Shown here one piece after another: positions 37,895 through 46,609 of a stretch of 64,000 bases of DNA. The notes beneath the pieces are model-generated. The model ran no database searches. It was given only the letters and a program-made list of their open reading frames with translations, and had not been told where the DNA came from. Every line of letters begins with the position of its first letter. The stretch's first letter is position 1. A program made the translations under genes and the position numbers. Origin of the DNA: Apibacter mensalis (lineage in GTDB: Bacteria; Bacteroidota; Bacteroidia; Flavobacteriales; Weeksellaceae); contig NZ_LIVM01000001.1 of assembly GCF_001418685.1 (NCBI RefSeq), forward strand, positions 1 to 64,000, written 5' to 3'.

Positions 37895-38899
37895 ATGAAA
37901 GAATTTAGTAAAGAAATATACCTCAAGTGGTTTGAGGATATGACTATGTGGAGAAGATTTGAGGACAAAGCTCGTTCTCTATATTTAAAAGATAAAATCA
38001 GAGGTTTTTTGCATTTATATAATGGTCAAGAAGCTATTGCAGCAGGTTTTACTCATGCAATGGATATAACTAAAGACAAGATTATAACCTCTTATCGTTG
38101 TCATGCTCATGCTTTAGCCATGGGAGTAGATCCCAAAGTAGCCATGTCTGAGTTATGTGGAAAAGCCACGGGTTCCTCTCAAGGGTTAGGTGGTTCTATG
38201 CATCTTTTCAGCCGTGAACACAATGTATATGGTGGACACGGTATTGTAGGTGGTCATATACCATTAGGTGCCGGAATAGCTTTTGCGGACAAATATTTTG
38301 AACGAGACGGGGTTACTATTTGCTACATGGGAGACGGTGCAGTAAGACAAGGTACTCTACACGAAACTTTTAATATGGCTATGAACTGGAAATTACCGGT
38401 AGTATTTGTTTGTGAAAACAATCAATATGCTATGGGAACATCCGTTGAAAGAACTACCAATAATTTGGACATTTACCAATTAGGCCTAGGTTATGAAATG
38501 CCATGTGCTCCGGTAGATGCAATGAATCCGGAAACCGTTGCTGAAGCAGCATACGAAGCTATAGAAAGAGCAAGAAGAGGTGACGGTCCTACTTTCCTTG
38601 AAGCAAGAACTTATCGTTTCAGAGGACACTCCATGTCTGATGCCGAGCCATACAGAACTAAAGAGGAAGTTGAAGAACATAAAAAAGAAGACCCAATTCT
38701 TTGTGTTAAACATAAAATTTTGTCTAATAACTGGGCAAGCGTTGAAGAACTAGATAAAATAGACAAAAGAATAAAGGATGAAATGAACGAGGTTGGTAAG
38801 TTTGCAGAAGAAGCTCCTTACGCTGATGATGATGTACTATACAAATATATTTACTCAGAGCCGAATTATCCTTTTTTAGATAAATTAGAAAACCAATAA
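37895..38899 (+). CDS. pdhA: pyruvate dehydrogenase E1 component, alpha subunit
   Basis: A 334-residue thiamine-diphosphate enzyme subunit. Motifs include RGFLHLYNGQEAIAAG, TSYRCHAHAL, GKATGSSQGLGGSMHLFS, and the TPP/Mg motif YMGDGAVRQGTLHETFNMA ... FVCENNQYAMGTS. It decarboxylates pyruvate with the beta subunit, which is not in this window. An in-frame GTG at 37877 would add six residues but lies two bases after the -7 box, so the ATG at 37895 is chosen. The E2 gene follows after 21 bp. Confidence 0.95.
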   Translation: MKEFSKEIYLKWFEDMTMWRRFEDKARSLYLKDKIRGFLHLYNGQEAIAAGFTHAMDITKDKIITSYRCHAHALAMGVDPKVAMSELCGKATGSSQGLGGSMHLFSREHNVYGGHGIVGGHIPLGAGIAFADKYFERDGVTICYMGDGAVRQGTLHETFNMAMNWKLPVVFVCENNQYAMGTSVERTTNNLDIYQLGLGYEMPCAPVDAMNPETVAEAAYEAIERARRGDGPTFLEARTYRFRGHSMSDAEPYRTKEEVEEHKKEDPILCVKHKILSNNWASVEELDKIDKRIKDEMNEVGKFAEEAPYADDDVLYKYIYSEPNYPFLDKLENQ

Positions 38900-38920
38900 A
38901 ACACGAATCAAAACCAAATT

Positions 38921-40549
38921 ATGGCTGAAGTTATAAAAATGCCTCGTCTGAGTGATACCATGACTGAGGGAAAAGTATCTAAATGGAATTTAAAGGTAGG
39001 AGATCCTGTTAAAGAAGGCGATATTATTGCTGAAATAGAAACAGATAAAGCTGTTCAGGATTTTGATTATGACGGAAATGACGGTATCCTTTTATACCAA
39101 GGAGTAAAAGAAGGTGATGCAGCGCCGGTGGATTCTCTATTAGCAATTATCGGAACAGCAGGAGAAGACATCAGCGCATTAATTGGTGGAGTAAACAGTA
39201 ATTCTTCATCTTCTGAACCTTCTAATAATAACTACACTGGCAATAGCGATACTAAAACAACTTCTTCCCCTTCTGCTCCTGTGGAAATTCCTAAAGACGT
39301 GGAAATTATCAAAGTTCCCAGACTTAGTGACACCATGACAGAAGGTAAAGTTTCTAAATGGAACGTTAAGGTAGGAGATACCATAAAAGAAGGGGATATT
39401 ATTGCTGAAATAGAAACGGATAAAGCTGTCCAAGATTTTGAATACGACGGTAATGGCGGTGTTTTATTATACCAAGGAGTTAAAGAAGGAGATTCTGCAC
39501 TTATTGAATCTTTATTAGCAATTGTAGGACCTGCAGGTACAGATATTAGTGGAATTGTTTCCGGAGGAAGTGCTTCTACTGTTACAGCTGTTAAACCAGT
39601 AACCTCTGAACCGGTATCTGTTACATCTAACGATTTAAAAACTTCAACTGAAAATAATACAGTTTCATCCGGCAACGGTAAAATATTCGCTTCTCCTTTA
39701 GCAAAGAAAATTGCAAAAGAGAAAGGAATAAGTCTAGATCAAATTAAAGGAAGTGGAGACAATGGAAGGATTATCAGAAAAGATGTTGAAAATTTTGTTC
39801 CAGCAGCTTCTAATACCACAGTTGCTGCTTCAGTAAAATCTGCACCGGTAGCTCCACAAATAAATCCGGGCGTAGACACTGAAACTCCAAATTCTTCCAT
39901 GAGAAATGCCATTGCTAAAAGTCTTAGTCATAGCTTATTTACAGCTCCGCATTATAATCTAGTATTTGAGATCAATATGGATAATGCTATGGAAGCAAGA
40001 AAAGCAATCAATAGTCTTCCAGATACTAAAATTTCGTTTAACGATATTGTAATTAAAGCGGTAGCAATTTCTTTAAGAAAACATCCTCAAATTAATAGCA
40101 CTTGGTCTGATACTAAAATTATTCATCGTGGAAATATAAACATCGGTGTAGCTGTAGCAGTTGAAGATGGGTTAGTAGTTCCGGTAATCAAAAATACCGA
40201 TTACTTATCTTTAACACAAATCTCATCAGCAGTAAAAGATTTAGCCGGACGAGCAAGAGATAAAAAATTAAAAGCTAATGAAATGGACGGATCTACTTTT
40301 ACAATTTCTAACTTAGGAATGTTTGGAGTAGAATCTTTCAATTCTATTATTAATCAACCGAATTCATGTATATTATCCGTTGGGGCTATAATACAAAAAC
40401 CAGTAGTAAAAAACGGTCAAATTGTGGTTGGTAATGTAATGCAAATATCTTTAGCCTGTGATCACCGCGTAGTGGATGGCGCTACAGGAGCTCAATTTTT
40501 ACAAACTCTTAAAATGTATCTTGAAAATCCAGTATCATTATTGGCTTAA
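38921..40549 (+). CDS. aceF: pyruvate dehydrogenase E2, dihydrolipoamide acetyltransferase
   Basis: A 542-residue E2 with two near-identical lipoyl domains (about 2-80 and 128-205, each with the lipoylation lysine in EIETDKAVQDF), Ser/Thr/Pro-rich linkers, a peripheral-subunit-binding domain (~250-290, FASPLAKKIAKEKGI ... GSGDNGRIIRKDV) and the catalytic domain ending with the active-site DHRVVDGATGAQFL. It forms the core of the PDH complex, transferring acetyl groups to CoA. The duplicated lipoyl domains share long identical stretches, pointing to recent duplication or gene conversion. Confidence 0.95.
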   Translation: MAEVIKMPRLSDTMTEGKVSKWNLKVGDPVKEGDIIAEIETDKAVQDFDYDGNDGILLYQGVKEGDAAPVDSLLAIIGTAGEDISALIGGVNSNSSSSEPSNNNYTGNSDTKTTSSPSAPVEIPKDVEIIKVPRLSDTMTEGKVSKWNVKVGDTIKEGDIIAEIETDKAVQDFEYDGNGGVLLYQGVKEGDSALIESLLAIVGPAGTDISGIVSGGSASTVTAVKPVTSEPVSVTSNDLKTSTENNTVSSGNGKIFASPLAKKIAKEKGISLDQIKGSGDNGRIIRKDVENFVPAASNTTVAASVKSAPVAPQINPGVDTETPNSSMRNAIAKSLSHSLFTAPHYNLVFEINMDNAMEARKAINSLPDTKISFNDIVIKAVAISLRKHPQINSTWSDTKIIHRGNINIGVAVAVEDGLVVPVIKNTDYLSLTQISSAVKDLAGRARDKKLKANEMDGSTFTISNLGMFGVESFNSIINQPNSCILSVGAIIQKPVVKNGQIVVGNVMQISLACDHRVVDGATGAQFLQTLKMYLENPVSLLA

Positions 40550-40573
40550 GAAACTAAAATATTTATTTAAAAA

Positions 40574-40610
40574 ACATTCAATTCTATTAAGAATTGAGTG
40601 TTTTTTTTTT
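40574..40610 (+). terminator. rho-independent terminator of pdhA-aceF
   Basis: ACATTCAATTCT pairs with AGAATTGAGTGT (one G-U pair) around a short loop and is followed by ten Ts. Confidence 0.85.
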
Positions 40611-40651
40611 AACTTTATTTCATCAATATATAACTAATTTACAAATACTAT

Positions 40652-41083
40652 ATGTCCATATCTAATTTTACACTTACTATGATAAAACCCGATGCCGTTT
40701 CGAAAGGGTTAACGGGTTCAATTTTAAAAGATATTACTGATGCCGGTTTTAGTATAATTGCACTTAAACTAACCTCTCTTACTTTAACAGATGCCCAAAG
40801 ATTCTATTCTATACATCAAGGTAAACCCTTTTATGAGGACTTAATACAATTCATGACTTCTGGGCCTATAGTAGCTGCCGTTTTAAAAAAGGAAAATGCA
40901 GTGGAAAGTTTTAGAAAGTTAATTGGATCAACCAATCCCGATCAGGCTGAAGAAGGGACTCTTAGAAAAAAATATGCTGAAAGTACACAGCGGAATGCCG
41001 TTCATGGGTCAGATAGTGATGAAAATGCAACTATTGAAGCCCATTTTCATTTTGCAGATAGGGAAATCTTTTTTTGTCTATAA
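40652..41083 (+). CDS. ndk: nucleoside-diphosphate kinase
   Basis: A 143-residue enzyme that transfers the gamma-phosphate from ATP to NDPs by way of a phosphohistidine. The N terminus [14 protein letters not shown] and the active-site [12 protein letters not shown] with H118 are complete. The C-terminal segment is the usual hexamer-contact region (IFFCL). Single gene downstream of the PDH terminator. Confidence 0.96.
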   Translation: MSISNFTLTMIKPDAVSKGLTGSILKDITDAGFSIIALKLTSLTLTDAQRFYSIHQGKPFYEDLIQFMTSGPIVAAVLKKENAVESFRKLIGSTNPDQAEEGTLRKKYAESTQRNAVHGSDSDENATIEAHFHFADREIFFCL

Positions 41084-41191
41084 AAATTCAGTGTCATCTA
41101 ATTCTTATTTTTATAATTATATCATATTGTGTAATTATTTATTCTTTTTTATAATTTATTAGTAACTTAGGTGCACACAAGAAGTATCGAA

Positions 41192-41671
41192 ATGATTAAC
41201 GTCTTAGATGTAAAATATAAAGAGTATTCTCATTGGAAAGAGCTTTCCAATCAAGACTTATTAATAATTAACAAGGCTAAAGAAACACGTAATTTTGCTT
41301 ATGCAAATCATTCTAAATTTAAAGTGGTAGCTGCTCTATTGTTGGATAATAATAAAATTTTAACGGAAAATAATCAAGAGATTGGCGCTTATCCCAGTAG
41401 CAGCATATGTGCAGAAAGGACAATTATTTTTTATACTGTAACTAATTATCTCTGTGCTAAAATAATAAAAATGGTTGTAGTAGCTGGAAAACACAATCCC
41501 ATTTCCATTCCTCTCTCTACCTGCAAAGCCCGTAGACAAATACTTATAAAATACAAATGCAGATTAAAAATGCCCATTGAATTTCTTTTTACCGGTATAA
41601 AAGGAAAAGTAATTAAATTTAGCCAATGTGCAAATTTTCTACCCTTTTCTTTTTATGAAAGCACATTGTAA
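41192..41671 (+). CDS. cdd: cytidine deaminase homologue with a lost zinc ligand
   Basis: A 159-residue cytidine deaminase fold protein, length normal. The first zinc/catalytic motif is intact (SSSICAERTIIFY: Cys ligand and catalytic Glu). The second motif, normally SPCGACRQ, reads STCKARRQ: the first Cys is kept, but the second is Arg (CGT, one transition from TGT), the proline is Thr and the glycine is Lys. Loss of one of three zinc ligands should weaken or abolish deamination, so this may be a dying gene or a changed function. The ATG at 41192 is preferred over GTG 41171. Confidence 0.85.
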   Translation: MINVLDVKYKEYSHWKELSNQDLLIINKAKETRNFAYANHSKFKVVAALLLDNNKILTENNQEIGAYPSSSICAERTIIFYTVTNYLCAKIIKMVVVAGKHNPISIPLSTCKARRQILIKYKCRLKMPIEFLFTGIKGKVIKFSQCANFLPFSFYESTL

Positions 41672-41769
41672 TTATACTAATTAATTAAAAAAATAAATGT
41701 TTATTAAAAAAAATAGAAATTTTTTTCTTCTCCAGATAAAATAACCTGTTTTGAACCTAAATAATTAAC

Positions 41770-42723
41770 ATGAAAGTTACAGAACATATTTCTAATGCAA
41801 ATGGAAAAACTTTATTTTCCTTTGAAATATTACCGCCTAAAAAAGGAGAAGACTTACAAAATATATTTTCCAATATTGATCCCTTAATGGAATTCAATCC
41901 CCCTTTTATCGATGTAACCTATCATAGAGAAGAATATGAATACAGAGAGCTTCCCAATGGATTGATTCAAAAAATAGTTACAAGAAAACGTCCCGGTACT
42001 GTGGGGATATGCGCTGCTATACAACAAAAATATAAAGTTGATGCAGTACCTCATCTAATATGTGGCGGTTTTAATAAGGAAGAGACAGAAAATATTCTTA
42101 TTGATTTTAATTTTTTGGGAATTGATAATATTCTAGTATTACGAGGAGATCCTATAAAAAGCGAGGGTATTTTTAAGCCTCATTCACAAGGACATTCTTA
42201 TGCTAATGAACTAGTTAGCCAAGTAGAGAACATGAATTCAGGAAAATATCTCCATGAAGAATATGCTAATGGAGCTACAGACTTTTGTATTGGCATTGCC
42301 GGTTATCCTGAAAAACATTTTGAAAGCCCGAATTTAGATACGGATTTAAATTATTTGAAACAAAAAATTAATGCCGGAGCAGATTATATTGTTACCCAGC
42401 TGTTCTTTGATAACAATAAATATTTTGATTTTGTAAGTAAATGCAGGAGTATTGGAATTAATGTACCGATAATTCCCGGTATAAAGCCTGTATCTATAAA
42501 AAAGCACCTCACTGCACTCCCTAATATTTTTCACATTGATATGCCTCAAGAATTGGTTATGGCTGTGGAAAAGTGTAAGGATAACAAATCAGTCTACGAA
42601 GTTGGTATAGAATGGACGGTTAATCAATGTAAGGAATTAATGAAGCATGGAGTTCCCGTACTTCATTTTTATTCAATGGGGAGATCAGAAAACATAACAA
42701 AAATAGCAAAAAAACTTTTTTAA
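41770..42723 (+). CDS. metF: 5,10-methylenetetrahydrofolate reductase
   Basis: A 317-residue flavin TIM-barrel that makes 5-methyl-THF, the methyl donor of MetH. Motifs: LFSFEILPPKKGE (catalytic Glu), DVTYHREEY, VPHLICGGFNKEE, NILVLRGDPIK, FCIGIAGYPEKH, DYIVTQLFFDNNKYFDF and VPIIPGIKPV. The stop is directly followed by the folB ATG, so the two are co-translated. In many Bacteroidota metF adjoins metH; here it is 16-30 kb from the two metH halves. Confidence 0.95.
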   Translation: MKVTEHISNANGKTLFSFEILPPKKGEDLQNIFSNIDPLMEFNPPFIDVTYHREEYEYRELPNGLIQKIVTRKRPGTVGICAAIQQKYKVDAVPHLICGGFNKEETENILIDFNFLGIDNILVLRGDPIKSEGIFKPHSQGHSYANELVSQVENMNSGKYLHEEYANGATDFCIGIAGYPEKHFESPNLDTDLNYLKQKINAGADYIVTQLFFDNNKYFDFVSKCRSIGINVPIIPGIKPVSIKKHLTALPNIFHIDMPQELVMAVEKCKDNKSVYEVGIEWTVNQCKELMKHGVPVLHFYSMGRSENITKIAKKLF

Positions 42724-43083
42724 ATGCAAAAGATAAAATTAAAGAACATTAAAATTTATGCTTATCACGGATGTTTAGAAGAAGAGGCTAAAATTGGTTC
42801 CTTCTATATAGTGAATGTAACGATATGGCTAAATTTGGAAAGATCCGGTAAATCGGATTTACTTACTGATACTGTTAATTACGGAAATGTAGCACAAATA
42901 GTTAAAGATCAAATGGCCATTCGATCCAATCTATTGGAACATGTAACGTATCGAATTATACGAGAAATAAAAGCCCAATGTAAAAAAGTAAAAGCCATAA
43001 AAGTCTCAGTTGCGAAGGTCACCCCTCCTGTAAATGTAAATATAGATCAGGTAAAAGTAACTTTTAAAAAGAAATTTTATTAG
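42724..43083 (+). CDS. folB: dihydroneopterin aldolase
   Basis: A 119-residue T-fold enzyme of folate synthesis that converts dihydroneopterin to 6-hydroxymethyldihydropterin and glycolaldehyde. Seen: KIKLKNIKIYAYHGCLEEEAKIGSFY (with the catalytic tyrosine/glutamate region) and the lysine in VAKVTPPVN. It begins with no gap after metF (TAAATG), linking folate synthesis and reduction in one unit. Confidence 0.92.
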   Translation: MQKIKLKNIKIYAYHGCLEEEAKIGSFYIVNVTIWLNLERSGKSDLLTDTVNYGNVAQIVKDQMAIRSNLLEHVTYRIIREIKAQCKKVKAIKVSVAKVTPPVNVNIDQVKVTFKKKFY

Positions 43084-43131
43084 ATTTTACATTTAATTCA
43101 AAAAAAATTGTAGATTTGCAATCCAAGAAAC

Positions 43132-43202
43132 GGCTTCGTGGCCGAGCGGCTAGGCAGAGGTCTGCAAAACCTTGTACAGCGGTTCGAATCCGCTCGAAGC
43201 CT
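43132..43202 (+). tRNA. tRNA-Cys (GCA)
   Basis: A complete 71-base cloverleaf: acceptor GGCTTCG/CGAAGCC, D-stem GCC/GGC, anticodon stem GAGGT/ACCTT around loop CTGCAAA with anticodon GCA, T-stem AGCGG/CCGCT with TTCGAAT loop, discriminator T at 43202 (U73, an identity element for Cys). The CCA end is not encoded. Confidence 0.96.
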
Positions 43203-43203
43203 C

Positions 43204-43235
43204 AAAAAAACCATCTCTTTAGAGATGGTTTTTTT
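43204..43235. terminator. bidirectional terminator after tRNA-Cys
   Basis: CCATCTCT and AGAGATGG form a perfect stem with a two-base centre, flanked by seven As and seven Ts. It can end both the tRNA transcript and the leftward hypX transcript. Confidence 0.85.
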
Positions 43236-43248
43236 AGTATTACTTATT

Positions 43249-44598
43249 TTACTTAACTCGCGCCCAATTTTCAATCAACCTATCAGGTGTTTTACAAGCT
43301 TTCTTTTTAAGTACAAAACAATTTCTTTTTGTTGAAAAAGAATTTCTATCGTGCAATATATCTTCTTTCATCTCTTTTAATTCCTTCATTCTACATTCGG
43401 CCGCTTTTTCTGAATCAAAAGGTTTTTTCATTTCTTTTTTATTTAATTGCTCTGCTTGCATGGCTTGTCCCCACAACCAATCAGAAAAAAAATTTATTTC
43501 CCTGGGACCAACAGAATCAATCAATCCAATTTCTAAAGCCTTAGTCACACTTACAGGTAAACAATCTTCAGTTAACTTTCTAGCCTGAAGGTCTCCTACC
43601 CGTTTAGGTAATGTATACGTCCAATATTCTGATCCATATAACCCCATAGTAGCATAATGAGGATTGAGTATTATTCCATCTCTTGCACATACATAATCTG
43701 CAGTTAAAGCCAGCATGACTCCACCCGCTCCTGCATTTCCGGTGATTCCTGCAATTATCCATTGTTTGGTATCTAAAAGTTCTAAACACACATCGTCGAT
43801 CGCATGTATATTATTCCATGCTTCTTTTGCCGGATCTTCTGCAGCTTCAATCGTATTTAAATGTATCCCGTTGGAAAAAGCGTTGTATCCTCCTTTAATA
43901 AGCAATATATTCGTATCTTGTTCTTTAGCAAATTGTATGGCTTCTATCATTCTTTTACATTGAACTGTACTCATAGCCCCGTTATAAAAATTAAAAGTAA
44001 GCTCCCCTATTTTTCCTTTTTGTGAATAATGTATAGTACTATATTCATCTTTAGAAAAAACAGACTCCTGTAACGAACAAGTTAGATCTTCCAAATTATT
44101 TGCTTTCTCTTTTAGTACTTGTACAGCGGGTAATTTAAAAGTGAACTGATCTTTTGAAGCTCTCTTTAAAGAGCCAATCCATAAGCTTTTTTCTCCTGCT
44201 CCAATTAAAACCGCCTCTTCCCGTCGCGCTAACAATTTCCCTGATTTACCTTCTCTATGATCTAAATAAGCATCATATATGTAAAATTTTTCACCTTCTA
44301 TTTCTGTTAATACCCCCGGAATTCCTTCTGCTGAATTTACTATATTTAAAATATCTCTTGCCGGTATAGTCCATTCAAAATGACGATCCGATTGTCTCAT
44401 ATTGGGCTCAAGTTTTCCCTTTATATTTTCATTATTATAATCTAAAGGAATGGGCTTTACTTTTTTTATAAATTTATCAATTACCTCAAAAATACATTCT
44501 ATAGCAGCATCACTTACAAAATTGTTATAAAGCTCTGACTTTCTGATTAGAGTAGGTTTATCAAATTCATGACTTGACCAAATGGGCCCGGCATCCAT
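43249..44598 (-). pseudogene. hypX: HypX/HoxX-like protein, C-terminal part, separated by an in-frame stop
   Basis: This 449-residue frame holds the rest of the formyltransferase active site (MDAGPIWSSHEF, with the conserved Asp), the formyltransferase C domain (~65-160), and an enoyl-CoA hydratase/isomerase-like domain (~195-400: NAFSNGIHL, IIAGITGNAGAGGVMLALTADYV, PHYATMGLYGSEYW). HypX makes CO for the NiFe-hydrogenase active site from formyl-THF by way of formyl-CoA. The ATG at 44598 lies one codon after a TAA (44602-44604) that splits an otherwise continuous 562-codon frame. It could be translated by reinitiation, but on its own lacks the folate-binding half. No hydrogenase genes are near. 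Confidence 0.8.
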
Positions 44599-44601
44599 TT
44601 C

Positions 44602-44937
44602 TTAAACAGCTTGCAATGCGGTTACCCCCCATGTATCAAAATTCTTCAAGATTGCCCAATCTAAAGAGGATGCTCCTCTATCCCCTATTATACCGGGATG
44701 GATAATTATGATTGGTCTTCTCTCGTTTTTCCAAAGTATTTTAGGTACTCTATCTTTCAAAAAGGGACATATAACTATATCCGGATCGGCAGTCTCAATC
44801 GAGTCTACAACTTCTTCTTCTGTGGTAAAAAGTAAAAAACTAACAGAATATCCCGCTTCTTTTAATGAAAGCCAAACTCTTTGAGTCAGGCCATTAAATG
44901 CAGAAGAAAGTAAGATAATATTTAATGATTTTTTCAT
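44602..44937 (-). pseudogene. hypX: HypX/HoxX-like protein, N-terminal part, ending at a premature TAA
   Basis: A 111-residue frame equal to the start of the formyl-THF hydrolase/transferase domain: NIILLSSAFNGLTQRVWLSL, PDIVICPFLKDRVPKILW, IIHPGIIGDRGASSLDW, WGVTALQAV, then TAA. In HypX proteins this point continues as ...ALQA-(D/V)-E-E-M-D-A-G-P-I-W; here a Glu codon appears to have become TAA (GAA to TAA) and the same frame then goes on with GAA ATG GAT GCC. The complete reading span is 43249-44937. Likely a recent nonsense mutation. Confidence 0.8.
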
Positions 44938-44983
44938 ATTTTCTAACTTTAGTTATTTCAAAATAAACATTTTAACTAATTAA

Positions 44984-44991
44984 CAAATATA
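44984..44991 (-). promoter_or_regulatory. -7 box for hypX
   Basis: TATATTTG on the minus strand, with an inferred start near 44977, 40 bases before the hypX ATG. The region is AT-rich, so a chance match is possible. Confidence 0.3.
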
Positions 44992-45090
44992 TATAAATTA
45001 AATAACTATAATTATAATATGAAAATAAATAATATATTAGATTATATTAAAATATAATTTATTTTTATACTCTATTATAATTTTATAATA

Positions 45091-45120
45091 AAAAAGCAGA
45101 TTTTTTTTAATCTGCTTTTT
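45091..45120 (-). terminator. rho-independent terminator of the thiolase gene
   Basis: AGCAGATT and AATCTGCT form a stem flanked by A- and T-runs, 20 bp beyond the thiolase stop. Confidence 0.8.
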
Positions 45121-45139
45121 TATAACGTTTTATTAAAAA

Positions 45140-46318
45140 TTATATCTTTTCGATAACTACAGCACTCGCTCCTCCTCCTCCATTACAAATTGCAGCAGCT
45201 CCATACCTGGCATTATTTTGTTTTAATACATTAATTAGGGTAACTAATATTCGCGAACCGCTATTTCCTAAAGGATGACCTAAAGAAACTGCTCCTCCAT
45301 TTACATTTACTTTTGATGTATCTATGTTTAATATTTTCGCATTGGCTAATCCAACTACGGAAAATGCTTCATTAAACTCAAAAAAATCAATATCATCTAA
45401 AGATAAATTTGCTTTTTTTAGGGCTTTCGGAAGAGCTAAAGAAGGTGCCACGGTAAATTTTTCAGGTTCACAGGCAGCATCTGCATACGAAATAATTTTA
45501 ACTAATGGTTTTAATCCTAATTCTTTGGCTTTTTCAGCTGTCATTAGTATTAAAGCAGAAGCTCCGTCATTTAAAGTTGACGCATTAGCTGCTGTTACGG
45601 TACCTTCATTTTGAAATACCGGGGATAATTTTTTTAATTTGTCAAAATTTACATTTTTAAATTCTTCATCTTCCGAAATAATTATGGGACCTTTTATTTT
45701 TTGATGTACAGTTACAGGCACTACTTCTTCTTGAAATTTACCGGATTTCCACGCTAATTCTGAACGTATATACGATTGTATGGCAAAAGCATCTTGCTCT
45801 TCCCTGGAAATGTTGTATTCCTTTGCACAGGCGTCTGCACATATTCCCATATGATTGCGATCATAAACATTAGTCAGCCCATCCTTGATTAATCCATCAA
45901 CTAACTTTTGATCTCCCAGCTTGTTTCCAATCCTCCCTTTCGTTAGATAATAGGGTACTTGAGACATAGATTCCATTCCTCCTGCTACTACTATTTCATT
46001 ACCTCCTGCCAGAATAGATTGTGCTCCTATAATCACCGCTTTCATTCCAGATGCACAGACTTTGTTTATGGTTGTGCACGGGACTATATTCGGTATTCCG
46101 GCTCTTAATGAAGCTTGTTTTGCAGGTGCCTGACCAACATTTGCTTGTAAAACATTGCCGATAAAAACCTCATCTATTAAAGTTTTTTCCAATTTAATTT
46201 TATTTAATGCTCCTTCTATAGCTGCTGCCCCTAATTGCACCGCTGAAAGGCTTGATAAACTGCCTAAAAAACTTCCTATAGGTGTTCTTGCAGCAGAAAC
46301 AATAACTAGTTCTTTCAT
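45140..46318 (-). CDS. atoB: acetyl-CoA C-acetyltransferase (thiolase)
   Basis: A 392-residue biosynthetic-type thiolase. The nucleophile is C88 in NKVCASGMKA, the catalytic His lies in GGAVSLGHPLGNSGSRI and the second Cys in AAICNGGGGASA. It condenses two acetyl-CoA or cleaves acetoacetyl-CoA. It stands between hypX and a PaaE-like reductase but has its own terminator; no other beta-oxidation or mevalonate gene is adjacent. Confidence 0.95.
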   Translation of the reverse strand: MKELVIVSAARTPIGSFLGSLSSLSAVQLGAAAIEGALNKIKLEKTLIDEVFIGNVLQANVGQAPAKQASLRAGIPNIVPCTTINKVCASGMKAVIIGAQSILAGGNEIVVAGGMESMSQVPYYLTKGRIGNKLGDQKLVDGLIKDGLTNVYDRNHMGICADACAKEYNISREEQDAFAIQSYIRSELAWKSGKFQEEVVPVTVHQKIKGPIIISEDEEFKNVNFDKLKKLSPVFQNEGTVTAANASTLNDGASALILMTAEKAKELGLKPLVKIISYADAACEPEKFTVAPSLALPKALKKANLSLDDIDFFEFNEAFSVVGLANAKILNIDTSKVNVNGGAVSLGHPLGNSGSRILVTLINVLKQNNARYGAAAICNGGGGASAVVIEKI

Positions 46319-46609
46319 TTTTTAAAGGTAGAATATTTTTAATCTTAAATTTTTTCTGTTGACTTTTGGTAAATATACTTCTTTTTACTTTAAAATGGTG
46401 AATTTTGACGTCATTCCTATCATTAAATAAGAAATTATAAATAATACTATAAGTGCTATAATTTAATTTTTTAAAAAGTAATTAATATCCAGACCAGTTT
46501 TAGTTACCATAAGTTCGAAAGAAAAATTGAATGATTACTATTATAAGGTTAGGTTTACAATTAAAGCATTTATTAAAAATAAAATAATACTTTAAAAATC
46601 TTTAGACAT

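Noticed and set aside
39232-39675. 147-codon minus-strand open frame inside the E2 gene
   Set aside because: Shadow of the second lipoyl domain and its linker; the plus strand has clear lipoyl motifs.
43138-43335. 65-codon frame starting inside tRNA-Cys
   Set aside because: It overlaps the tRNA and its terminator, so it is not a protein gene.
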